Assembly (NCBI RefSeq): GCF_003386535.1
Contig: NZ_QTTN01000011.1
Location: forward strand, 1-64,000
Origin: Paenibacillus taihuensis
GTDB taxonomy: Bacteria; Bacillota; Bacilli; Paenibacillales; Paenibacillaceae
Length of the DNA stretch: 64,000 nucleotides
Direction: 5' to 3'
The position numbers and the translations under genes were made by a program. This document shows positions 38,389-46,084 of the stretch, piece after piece. Below the pieces are notes generated by a model. It was given only the letters and a program-made list of their open reading frames with translations, was not told the DNA's origin and searched no databases. Numbering within the stretch: position 1 is the first letter of the stretch; each line of letters begins with the position of its first letter.

Positions 38389-39297
38389 TTATAGAGATGC
38401 CAAGTGCGTCAGTTTATCCGGATTGACCACAAGGTAGAGGGAAGAGATCCGCTGCTGCTCGCCAACATCGAATGTCAGTACAAAATATGGCTTTCCTTGC
38501 GTGTACCCGATAACGCCGGTTCCGCCATTCACCGCAGCAAAGGCGAAGCTGTTATCTTCAGGCAGCTGCTTCTCCATAATACCGAAGAAGAACGCCGCAA
38601 TGCGTTCTGCTCCTTGAATCGGACGAACGGCCGCCTTCACTTTGCCGCCGCCATCCGAGTAGAGGACGGCACCTTCCTGCACGATGCTGAGCACCTGCGC
38701 CACATTGCCGGATGCGAGCGCCTGCACGAACTGCATCGCGATATTGGTCTCCTTCGTCTGCGCGTTCACTCTAGCGAGCTCGCGCTCCTGCTCCGGAATG
38801 CCGCTGATCGCAAGCTTCGCCCGCCTAAAGATCTGCCGGCAATTCGTGCTGCTCTTGCCAACGATCTCCGCAATCTCATCGTACTCATACTGCAGCACCT
38901 CACGCAGCAGGAACACCGCCCGTTCCACCCACGAGAGCTGCTGAAGCAGGAGCAGATAAGCCGTTGAGAGCGACTCCCTCTGCAAGAAAGAGTCCTCGCT
39001 GGACCGGCTTTCATCCTCGACTAGCGGCTCCGGCAGCCAAGGCCCTACATACACCTCGCGCTGCTTGCTTGCTGAACGGAGTCGGTCGATGCAGCGGTTC
39101 GTGACGATTTTGCACAAGAATGCCTTCGGATGCCGAATATCCTCCAGCTTCGTCTCGCTCATCGATAGAAAAGCTTCCTGCACCACATCTTCCGCATCCA
39201 TGACGCTGCCAAGCATACGGTAGGCTAATGCGAACAATAACGGTTTGTAGGCGGAGTAAGCCTCTGCCGCCGAACCCGCTCCTTCTGTCTGCTCCAT
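38389..39297 (-). CDS. ECF41-type RNA polymerase sigma factor
   Basis: A 302-residue extracytoplasmic-function sigma factor with a C-terminal SnoaL-like domain. Region 2 is seen in YSAYKPLLFALAYRMLGSVMDAEDVVQEAFL, region 4 in VERAVFLLREVLQYEYDEIAEIVGKSSTNCRQIFRRAK. The C-terminus has SDGGGKVKAA and NPDKL, marks of the ECF41 group whose C-terminal domain tunes activity without an anti-sigma factor. The start ATG (39295-39297) lies six bases after GGGGGTG. It follows the FAD oxidoreductase gene by 18 bases, the typical pairing of this group. Confidence 0.9.
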   Translation of the reverse strand: MEQTEGAGSAAEAYSAYKPLLFALAYRMLGSVMDAEDVVQEAFLSMSETKLEDIRHPKAFLCKIVTNRCIDRLRSASKQREVYVGPWLPEPLVEDESRSSEDSFLQRESLSTAYLLLLQQLSWVERAVFLLREVLQYEYDEIAEIVGKSSTNCRQIFRRAKLAISGIPEQERELARVNAQTKETNIAMQFVQALASGNVAQVLSIVQEGAVLYSDGGGKVKAAVRPIQGAERIAAFFFGIMEKQLPEDNSFAFAAVNGGTGVIGYTQGKPYFVLTFDVGEQQRISSLYLVVNPDKLTHLASL

Positions 39298-39315
39298 ACG
39301 ATGCACCCCCAACTA

Positions 39316-40599
39316 TTAAGCATGTTTGCGAATAATCGCTTCCGCCGCTCGTCTTGCACTTGCCGCAGACGCATCTGCGAGCAGCTCGCCATGACCGGCC
39401 CAGTCGCCTGCCACGTACAATCCGCGAATCTCCGGTACTTCCGGGCCGACTGCAGCGCTCTGGCTTTTCGCAATATGCGGATAATCATGAACGACCGTAA
39501 TCGTTGGCAGAAACTGTTTGGTCACGACCTCTTGCTCCCAGCCCGGATGGAGCATCGTCATCGTGTCGTGCAGCAGCTTCTCATCCGCTCTCTTGTTTAC
39601 GGTTCCCGGGCTGTTATATTTAATCAAATGCACGACTACCTCGCCGTTGTCGCTCAGCTTCGCGCCTGCCGAATGATCCGTGAAGAAGATCGGCTGGTCG
39701 AGACCGAAGGCAACATGCAGTCCCGACACCGGCAGCTTCCGCAAACCAAGATCCAGGCATGCCGCGGTTACCGGCCTCGCTTCCGTCTTCCACCGATTCA
39801 GCGCCGTCGCTTCTGCACCCTGCACCAGCTTCGCGCTCTCCGATGGCGATGCCGTGCAGACAACGTTCGAGATGCGGAGTTCTTCTCCATCCGCGAAAAT
39901 CAGCTTCTGCACGCTGCCGTCCGCATGCGCAATCTCGCGCACCGACTTGCCGCTTACGATATGCACGCCTGCTTGCTGCGCTTTCTGCCGAAGCTGATCC
40001 ACAATCGTCTGCCAGCCTCCATCGACATAGAGGACGCCGCCCTTCAGCGAACGCTGCACTTGCGCAAGCGCAGGCGCAGCAAGCTGATGATCGGGATCCA
40101 GCGTATACGTCGCCGTCCTGCAGATCGCATAGAAAATATGCCGCACCTTCGGATCCGCCACTTCCGTTTCCGCCCACTGCCGTACGCTCATTGCCGCTGG
40201 AATTCGCTCTGCGTCCAGCTTGCCGAGCTTCAGGAAGAGACGCATCAGGTTTATTTTACCAGAGAAGGTTAACAGCTTCGAGGTCAGCATGCTGACTGGA
40301 TTCGGCGTTATCGCGTACAGCTCCTTGTTCCATATAAAGTTCGTATTCGGAGAAGGGTTTCCCCCCTCCAGCTTCACGCCATGCTCCTGCAAAATCTGAT
40401 AAGCTCGCCCAGTCTTATACAGTGCATGCCCGCCCATATTCAAATGAATGCCATGCTGCGTATTCGTCATCGCTCGACCGCCGAGCCGGTTCGACTTCTC
40501 AATGACAATCACAGAACGCCCCTTATTCGCCAGCTCCAGCGCTGCAATTAATCCTGCCAATCCCCCGCCAATAATGGCTGTATCATAATGTTGCTGCAT
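39316..40599 (-). CDS. FAD-dependent oxidoreductase (phytoene desaturase/amine oxidase-like)
   Basis: A 427-residue flavoprotein. The N-terminal dinucleotide-binding motif AIIGGGLAGLIAALEL leads to a second motif VIEKSNRLGGRAMT, as in NAD(P)-binding amine oxidase and phytoene desaturase relatives. The C-terminal FAD contact GLYVAGDWAGHGELLADAS is present. The start was set at the ATG at 40597-40599, nine bases after GGAGG. It heads an operon with the ECF41 sigma factor, and an ECF41-like promoter lies upstream. The substrate is unknown. Confidence 0.85.
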   Translation of the reverse strand: MQQHYDTAIIGGGLAGLIAALELANKGRSVIVIEKSNRLGGRAMTNTQHGIHLNMGGHALYKTGRAYQILQEHGVKLEGGNPSPNTNFIWNKELYAITPNPVSMLTSKLLTFSGKINLMRLFLKLGKLDAERIPAAMSVRQWAETEVADPKVRHIFYAICRTATYTLDPDHQLAAPALAQVQRSLKGGVLYVDGGWQTIVDQLRQKAQQAGVHIVSGKSVREIAHADGSVQKLIFADGEELRISNVVCTASPSESAKLVQGAEATALNRWKTEARPVTAACLDLGLRKLPVSGLHVAFGLDQPIFFTDHSAGAKLSDNGEVVVHLIKYNSPGTVNKRADEKLLHDTMTMLHPGWEQEVVTKQFLPTITVVHDYPHIAKSQSAAVGPEVPEIRGLYVAGDWAGHGELLADASAASARRAAEAIIRKHA

Positions 40600-40636
40600 C
40601 TCCATCACCCTCCAAGTTGTTGTCTTCATGAGATAA

Positions 40637-40663
40637 GGCGGATGAGAGGGGGATTTTGTGACA
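40637..40663 (-). promoter_or_regulatory. ECF41-like autoregulated promoter
   Basis: On the minus strand a TGTCACA -35 (40657-40663) is followed after 16 bases by CGCC (40637-40640), near the ECF41 pattern TGTCACA...CGTC. It lies about 37 bases before the oxidoreductase start. Confidence 0.55.
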
Positions 40664-40814
40664 AAGAGGATAAAACAATTTTTCGCGGATAACTTTACCG
40701 TAATTTTATCGAATCCTGTCGCTTTATAGTTCTATGGACACTGGTTCGCACGCATTCTAGTAACATATGCTTGAGCTATCCATAAAGTAAAACTCTACCA
40801 GCGGAGGACTCCAG

Positions 40815-41621
40815 ATGCACCCAATTCTCGAGCAATATATTTCGTTATCCAAAGGCATTCAAGCCCTGTATCCGGACGATGCCCACATCGCCATCTTCGA
40901 TACAGAGAAGCTTATTCATAGCTTGCCTGGAACGACAGTTAATCTCGGCCTTCAGCTTGGCACGCCAATCAGCGCCTTCAAAGGGCTGGTCCCTGAGAAA
41001 GTCATGAACACGATGACGCGTCAAACGGAAGATTTGCCATCAGGCAAGCTTCCCGTCCCTGTAAAATCGGTCGGCATTCCTATCTTCGACGAGAACGACG
41101 AGATGATCGGAATCGTGGCCATTATTTCATCGGCTGTTCAGATGTACTCGCTGCGCGATGCATCGAAGAAGCTGATCGACCTGCTGTCGGGGATGTCGGA
41201 GACGACGAACCAGATCTCGCTTGGCTCAAGCGATATTACAGAGCAGCTGCAGGAAGTATCGGGATCGACGCAGGCGATCAAGAATGACATTCAACAAATT
41301 CAAGAGACGCTTCTGTTCGTCGAAGAGGTCGCTTCGCAATCGAATCTGCTTGGCCTGAACGCGGCAATCGAAGCGGCACGTGCGGGAGAGCATGGCCGAG
41401 GCTTCAACATCGTCGCAACCGAGATTCGCAAAATGGCCGACAAGAGCAAGGAAGCCGCGCAAACGAGTAAGGAGCAGCTTGAGCTCATTCTGAAAGCGTA
41501 CCAAGGCGTGAACGATGCGGTACAGCAAATCGCAGCCATCACGCAGGAGCACAGCGCTGGGCTTGAGGAACTTAACTCGACGTTCTCGCATATCGAGAGC
41601 ATCGCAAGCACATTGAAATAG
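40815..41621 (+). CDS. soluble methyl-accepting chemotaxis-type signalling protein
   Basis: A 268-residue protein without membrane segments. The N-terminal ~115 residues are a putative sensor domain ([21 protein letters not shown]). The C-terminal half is a shortened MCP signalling coiled coil with [21 protein letters not shown], the conserved hairpin tip, and [13 protein letters not shown]. It could feed CheA through the cytoplasm. The ATG lies seven bases after GGAGG. The stimulus is unknown. Confidence 0.88.
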   Translation: MHPILEQYISLSKGIQALYPDDAHIAIFDTEKLIHSLPGTTVNLGLQLGTPISAFKGLVPEKVMNTMTRQTEDLPSGKLPVPVKSVGIPIFDENDEMIGIVAIISSAVQMYSLRDASKKLIDLLSGMSETTNQISLGSSDITEQLQEVSGSTQAIKNDIQQIQETLLFVEEVASQSNLLGLNAAIEAARAGEHGRGFNIVATEIRKMADKSKEAAQTSKEQLELILKAYQGVNDAVQQIAAITQEHSAGLEELNSTFSHIESIASTLK

Positions 41622-41629
41622 TACGCAAA

Positions 41630-41679
41630 AAGGAGCCGGACCGCTTAGCTGTTAAGCAAGCTAGGTCGTCAGGCTCCTT
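41630..41679 (+). terminator. terminator after the MCP gene
   Basis: Arms AAGGAGCC and GGCTCCTT with an internal GACC/GGTC stem are followed by CGTTTTT, a few bases past the stop. Confidence 0.75.
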
Positions 41680-41739
41680 CGTTTTTGCCGCTGCCGCAAC
41701 CGCCGACGATGCGTATTCTCACTTCCGCACCTCCTCAAC

Positions 41740-42507
41740 TTAGCAATAGCTAATGTTCATTTCGAGTACTCCTGCATGATCATACTGCTCGCTCGGGGAT
41801 ACTTTCAGCTTGGTCCGAATACCGGAGGCGATGCTGTACGCTGCTAGTGCTAGCACGGCCGCGTCCAGAATATCGTCCTTCGCTACCGCGTTCGCCCGCG
41901 CCCCATCTAGCATCGACTCTATCGCTGATGCGGGAATCCCTGCATGTTGCAAAATCTCCACGCGCTCCGCGATGCCTTCCTTCGTCTTCTTGTTATGCGC
42001 AAGCGGTGTATTCGCATTGAATCGCTGGAAATTCAGCTCTGGATGCGATTCCTCGATAAGCTCGATAGGTTGCTGATTTCCGCCCTTCTGCAAATTCGCT
42101 TGGATAAACAAATCCACTTCCCTGATCTTCGGAATGATGTTCTCCGACTGCTTGGACAGCTTCTTCTGCACAATGGCAAAGTTGGTTTCCGAAGGCGTGT
42201 CCGAATAAGTCGCCTGCCTGGTCGGCGTATTGAACACGCTGCTCTTACGCTTCGCGGGCAGCAGCTTCCGGCAATCGGCGTCACTCCTACGTGCCGAATG
42301 CGTGTTATTGTTGCCATGCTCCCCTTCCGGCAGACCAATCGGCATATCGATAAAGACAAGATCGTCCTCGCGGCTGCTAGGCTGCAGCTGCGACCACAGC
42401 CCCGTAATATTGGCCGCCAGTACCAGTTTGGCTGTTTCAAGAGAATCCTCGATCACGACCGCCGCCCAGCCTGACCGGCAGCCGTCTATTCCAATTCCGC
42501 GCGGCAT
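41740..42507 (-). CDS. DUF429 protein (RNase H-like fold)
   Basis: A 255-residue protein. It opens GIGIDGCRSGWAAVVIED, the strand with Asp that defines the DUF429 RNase H-like group, then LVFIDMPIGLPEG, and SHPELNFQRFN. Members are predicted nucleases but no reaction is established. The start ATG (42505-42507) is six bases after GAGGGAG. It is divergent from a small hypothetical gene. Confidence 0.75.
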   Translation of the reverse strand: MPRGIGIDGCRSGWAAVVIEDSLETAKLVLAANITGLWSQLQPSSREDDLVFIDMPIGLPEGEHGNNNTHSARRSDADCRKLLPAKRKSSVFNTPTRQATYSDTPSETNFAIVQKKLSKQSENIIPKIREVDLFIQANLQKGGNQQPIELIEESHPELNFQRFNANTPLAHNKKTKEGIAERVEILQHAGIPASAIESMLDGARANAVAKDDILDAAVLALAAYSIASGIRTKLKVSPSEQYDHAGVLEMNISYC

Positions 42508-42600
42508 GTGCTGCTCCCTCTTTTCTGACTCTATCATTTGCACCTTTTATATGAATCTAGCATTTATTATAGGGAACACACTCGAAAGGGGGAACCCTAT

Positions 42601-42864
42601 ATGGCTCGTACAAAAGCTGTTCAACAACCCGATTTGGTGCTTATTACTTGGTCCCGTAATCCACTTGTTTCCGGTTCTGCACGCAGAATCGTTTCTTTCC
42701 GCGTCATTGGCAGTTCATATCCTTGCCAAAACAGCCTCAAAGTCGGCGGCTTGCTAGTCAACGCCTTAGCCTGCTTGCGCGATAATGACGTTGGCTTCAA
42801 AATCGTCTACAGACAAATGACGTCCAGCATCAGCGGCGTGATTTTGCTCAAGCGTTCCCGTTAA
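42601..42864 (+). CDS. small basic protein, function unknown
   Basis: An 87-residue protein beginning MARTKAVQQPDLVLITW. It lies behind AAGGGGGA at good spacing and ends just before a terminator, so it is probably real. It is basic, with hydrophobic strands (SSISGVILLKRSR) and no signal peptide. I do not recognise it. It is divergent from the DUF429 gene; 93 bases lie between the two starts. Confidence 0.5.
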   Translation: MARTKAVQQPDLVLITWSRNPLVSGSARRIVSFRVIGSSYPCQNSLKVGGLLVNALACLRDNDVGFKIVYRQMTSSISGVILLKRSR

Positions 42865-42870
42865 GCAATG

Positions 42871-42897
42871 AAAGAGCAGCGACCCGCGCTGCTCTTT
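42871..42897. terminator. bidirectional terminator
   Basis: Arms AAAGAGCAGCG and CGCTGCTCTTT lie between the small gene and the convergent cupin operon. Confidence 0.85.
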
Positions 42898-42925
42898 GTT
42901 GTCGTGTACCGCAGCCGCTAATTAA

Positions 42926-43339
42926 TTACAGCAGCTCCGCTTCATATTGGTTAAACAATGCCTTCATCTTATCCCAGCTTCGATCGGTCGAACGGTGAAT
43001 CTCTTCGATAAGCGTGTTGATGGCAGCTGTCATTATGATGAGATACCGCGCTTCTTCCGACGCCGGATTCCAATAGGTATGCGCCTTGCCGCTCGGCACG
43101 ATAACAGCTTGTCCCGCACCAGCTTCGATTACTTGATCCTCAATCTGAAAAGCTAGCCGTCCCTCCAGTACATACCACGCTTCATCATCCACAAGATGCC
43201 GGTGCAGCGGCGCGATCGGCATCGGTTCGCTGCCCGCAGGCGTACCTTCGGCCTTCCAATCGGCGATGACCAGCTTCGAGCCGGATGGCTGGAACGATTG
43301 ACCGTTCAAGAGCGAGGAAATGAAGTTCATATCGGACAT
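42926..43339 (-). CDS. cupin-domain protein
   Basis: A 137-residue single cupin. Motif 1 is PLHRHLVDDEAWYVLEGRLAF and motif 2 is GQAVIVPSGKAHTYWNP. It is the last gene of a three-gene operon (aldo/keto reductase, SDR, cupin) with 22-23 base gaps. In such settings cupins often bind or isomerise sugars, but the substrate is unknown. Confidence 0.8.
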   Translation of the reverse strand: MSDMNFISSLLNGQSFQPSGSKLVIADWKAEGTPAGSEPMPIAPLHRHLVDDEAWYVLEGRLAFQIEDQVIEAGAGQAVIVPSGKAHTYWNPASEEARYLIIMTAAINTLIEEIHRSTDRSWDKMKALFNQYEAELL

Positions 43340-43361
43340 TTGGTTTGGTCTCCCTCAAATT

Positions 43362-44204
43362 CTAGATTTGATCGCGCCAAGCATGCTTCGGCTGCCAATT
43401 CAATAGACGTTTCGCCTTTTCATTGCATAGGAGCGTTTCATTTCCTTGGAACTCTCTCCGGAAATCCGTGACGTCTGGATACCGCGCCGCCATCAAGTCC
43501 CGGCTCGAGATGTCCATGCTTGTATCGTCTGAAGCAAGATTAATGGCTACGCTTCCAAGCCCTTCTGCCTCGATCGCCAGCTGGAACGCCGATGCCGCAT
43601 CCCTTGCGTCAATATAGCTCCATAGAATGCGATCGCGTTCAGCAGGATCGTGGATGAATTGCGGGAATTTCGCATAGGCATCCGGTGCAATGACGTTACC
43701 GAGGCGGAACGAGACGATCTGCATGCCCGTACGTCTGTGGAACATATCTGCTGTCTTTTCGTTCACAACCTTCGACAATCCATAGCTGTCCTGAGGAAGT
43801 TGAGGGTGCTCCTCATCCACAGGAACATATTGCGGACTGAACCGTTCTACTGCAAAGACTAACCCGTACGATGATTCGCTCGAAGCAATGACTGCCTTGC
43901 GAATTCCAAGGCCCGCCGCCGCTTCCAGTACATTATAAGTGGACATGACATTATTGTGGAAGGTAACTTCGTTCGGATGCGAATAAGCGACGGGAATGGC
44001 TGCCAGATGTACAACGGCGTCGGCTCCTGCGAGAACGCCGTACACTTCGCCCAGATTGTTCAGATCCACAATCACCGTTTTGCACACCGCTTGTTTCGGA
44101 TGCTTGAAATCCGCATTCACCACTTCATACCCTTGTTCGATAAAATGTTTTACCGCCCATTCACCCAGCATTCCGCTTCCGCCGGTTACAACTACTTTGG
44201 ACAT
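43362..44204 (-). CDS. NAD-dependent epimerase/dehydratase (extended SDR)
   Basis: A 280-residue Rossmann-fold enzyme. The cofactor motif is VVVTGGSGMLGEWAVKHF (a TGxxGxxG type), with VVHLAAIP and the catalytic SYGLSK (Tyr, Lys) present. It acts on a sugar or sugar nucleotide in this family; the substrate is not determined. It lies mid-operon between the aldo/keto reductase and cupin genes. Confidence 0.85.
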   Translation of the reverse strand: MSKVVVTGGSGMLGEWAVKHFIEQGYEVVNADFKHPKQAVCKTVIVDLNNLGEVYGVLAGADAVVHLAAIPVAYSHPNEVTFHNNVMSTYNVLEAAAGLGIRKAVIASSESSYGLVFAVERFSPQYVPVDEEHPQLPQDSYGLSKVVNEKTADMFHRRTGMQIVSFRLGNVIAPDAYAKFPQFIHDPAERDRILWSYIDARDAASAFQLAIEAEGLGSVAINLASDDTSMDISSRDLMAARYPDVTDFRREFQGNETLLCNEKAKRLLNWQPKHAWRDQI

Positions 44205-44227
44205 ACTCTACTTCTCCTTTATCGGCG

Positions 44228-45166
44228 TTATGCCAGTATACTTTCAATATGCCCGATCACGTCGGAGCTTAGAATAACGCCGGCTGCCTTCGCGTTCTCT
44301 TCTACTTGCTCAGGTCGGCTTGCGCCTACCAGCGCACTGCTGACATTATCCTGCCTCAGAATCCAAGCTAGAGCCAATTGTCCGACCGTCAAGTTCAACT
44401 CGGCCGCCACTTCGCTCAGCTGCTGCACCTTGGCGATTTTCTCTTCGGTAATCCCTTTTCGCATTCCCTCTAGTTTCGATGCCCTGCTATCTGCTGGCAG
44501 GTTCTGCGCAGAGGCATACTTCCCAGTCAGCAAGCCTTGAGCAAGGGGAGAGAACACAACTTGTCCGATCCCGCCGCGCTCCCCGTAAGGAATGACTTCC
44601 TTCTCGATATAGCGATTGAACATATTGTAAACCGGTTGATTGGCCACTATGCGATCGAGCAGATAACGGTCAGCGATCGCATGCGCTTCGGCCATCTGCG
44701 ATGCCGTCCATTCACTGACCCCCACATACAGCACTTTGCCCTGCCTTACCAGATCGTCCAACGCTCGAAGTGTTTCTTCCATCGGCGTGTTCGGATCGAA
44801 ACGGTGGCAATAGTACAAATCGATATATTCGGCCCCCAGCCGTTTCAGGCTTGCATGACATTGCTCTATAATGTGCTTGCGCGAAAGTCCGCGGTCGTTA
44901 GGACCTTCGCCCATTTGCCCGAACACCTTGGTTGCCAGTACGTAGGATTCCCGAGGGAATGCCCGCAGCGTCTCGCCCATGAGTATCTCGGCGGCTCCCC
45001 GCTCGTAAACATTCGCCGTATCGAAGAAATTGATGCCTAACCCGTAGGCGGTTTCGATGGATTTGACCGCGTTCTCGCGCTCTACATATCCTCCATATGT
45101 CAGCCAACTGCCCAGACTAATCTCGCTGACCTTCACTCCGCTCTTACCCAATCTCCGAAATTGCAT
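44228..45166 (-). CDS. aldo/keto reductase (AKR7/KCNAB-like)
   Basis: A 312-residue NADPH-linked TIM-barrel oxidoreductase. Catalytic motif INFFDTANVYERGAAE holds Asp and Tyr, and YIDLYYCHRFDPNTP contains the His loop; YVLATKVFGQM supplies the catalytic Lys. The SSALVGASRPEQVEEN cofactor segment is typical of the K-channel beta-subunit group. It heads the three-gene operon with the SDR and cupin. Confidence 0.9.
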   Translation of the reverse strand: MQFRRLGKSGVKVSEISLGSWLTYGGYVERENAVKSIETAYGLGINFFDTANVYERGAAEILMGETLRAFPRESYVLATKVFGQMGEGPNDRGLSRKHIIEQCHASLKRLGAEYIDLYYCHRFDPNTPMEETLRALDDLVRQGKVLYVGVSEWTASQMAEAHAIADRYLLDRIVANQPVYNMFNRYIEKEVIPYGERGGIGQVVFSPLAQGLLTGKYASAQNLPADSRASKLEGMRKGITEEKIAKVQQLSEVAAELNLTVGQLALAWILRQDNVSSALVGASRPEQVEENAKAAGVILSSDVIGHIESILA

Positions 45167-45320
45167 GGTCGACTCATCTCTCTTCCTACTCGAATTCGTC
45201 CGCTTCTGGACTCGTTCATTATTATAAGAAACTCAGGTTCATCACGTAAGAAGTGAATATTTTATCACTATATTATATGGTATATATCTACTATACTTTA
45301 GTTCACTTAAGGATACGGGC
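45167..45320. other. AT-rich intergenic region
   Basis: About 150 bases of AT-rich sequence upstream of the aldo/keto reductase operon and downstream of the riboswitch-controlled gene. It presumably carries the operon promoter, but no clear boxes are assigned. Confidence 0.3.
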
Positions 45321-45794
45321 TCAAAACGAGATATACGCCTGTGCATGATCATATAAGTATGCTCGATCCAAGTCCTCTCCAGGAACCTTATTATCATCAA
45401 AGCCCCGATTTATTTTATCAATTAGATCCATTACTGCCGATTCCATGATTTGCACTCTAACTTGGCCCCATGCGTGTTGTTTCAGTTGAGGGTAGCTGAT
45501 GCTTTCCGCCAAAGGCAGACCTTTCATTCGCTGAAAATGAGCAGCCCACATCGTGAAATCACCTGTCAGACATGTAGAAGAAATCACAAACTCCTTGAGA
45601 CCAACTACTCCAGTATTTGTAGATATGGCAATTAAACCGCAAATATCCGTCTCGTCTCGAAGCAGCAGTTTCGCTCGATACTCACGATCATATCGAAAAC
45701 ATTCTATGCGGGTGATCCTGCAATTCTGTATATCAAACGGAAGAGGATGAACGCTCTCCTCGGTCGTAATCGGATTAGGAATCGTAATCGGCAT
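45321..45794 (-). CDS. SAM-riboswitch-controlled protein resembling enolase-superfamily cap domain
   Basis: A 157-residue protein starting at an ATG behind AGGAGGG. It reads CRITRIECFRYDREYRAKLL then ISTNTGVVGLKEF, and later QIMESAVMDLIDKINRG, which follow the order of the N-terminal capping domain of mandelate racemase/muconate-lactonising (enolase superfamily) enzymes; the catalytic barrel is absent. This likeness is my reading and is tentative. It lies directly downstream of a complete SAM-I riboswitch and its terminator, so expression should rise when S-adenosylmethionine is low. A role linked to methionine or sulfur metabolism is inferred from that. It might also be a truncated gene. Confidence 0.55.
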   Translation of the reverse strand: MPITIPNPITTEESVHPLPFDIQNCRITRIECFRYDREYRAKLLLRDETDICGLIAISTNTGVVGLKEFVISSTCLTGDFTMWAAHFQRMKGLPLAESISYPQLKQHAWGQVRVQIMESAVMDLIDKINRGFDDNKVPGEDLDRAYLYDHAQAYISF

Positions 45795-45840
45795 ACTGTC
45801 CCTCCTGAATGGATGTTTTGTCGCGCATATGAAAACAAAA

Positions 45841-45873
45841 AATGACCTTCTCTGCAGAAAGAGAAAGGTCATT
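45841..45873 (-). terminator. riboswitch expression-platform terminator
   Basis: Arms AATGACCTT and AAGGTCATT enclose a TCTC/GAGA inner stem, followed on the minus strand by TTTTTTGTTTT. It is the terminator half of the SAM riboswitch switch, 47 bases before the start codon. Confidence 0.85.
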
Positions 45874-45895
45874 ATCATCCAAAATCAGATCCTCG

Positions 45896-46024
45896 CTCTT
45901 ATCTCCCAGATTCGCTTAACGAAGCGTTTCCGCAAGAATTAGCACCGTGCAAGCCTTTGATTAACAAAGGGTTGTCGGTTGCCGGGTTTCATCGGGCTAG
46001 TCCCTCCACCTGCTCTTGATAAGA
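45896..46024 (-). ncRNA. SAM-I (S-box) riboswitch aptamer
   Basis: On the minus strand, conserved S-box blocks occur in order: CTTATCAAGAG (P1 5' side, 46013-46023), GGTGGAGGGACTAGCCC, GATGAAACCCGGCAACC, then GGTGCTAATTC, and GGGAGATAAGAG (P1 3' side, 45896-45907). P1 pairs CTTATC with GATAAG. A terminator follows at 45841-45873. Spacing and sequence agree well with the SAM-I consensus, so binding of S-adenosylmethionine should stop transcription of the downstream gene. Confidence 0.95.
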
Positions 46025-46050
46025 AAGTTCCATGTATTCAATTGCTTTCT

Positions 46051-46078
46051 ATCATACTATAAAGCAACTTGATGTCAA
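46051..46078 (-). promoter_or_regulatory. sigma-A promoter of the SAM riboswitch transcript
   Basis: A perfect TTGACA -35 (46073-46078) and TATGAT -10 (46051-46056) are separated by 16 bases, just upstream of the riboswitch aptamer. Confidence 0.8.
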
Positions 46079-46084
46079 GAAAAT

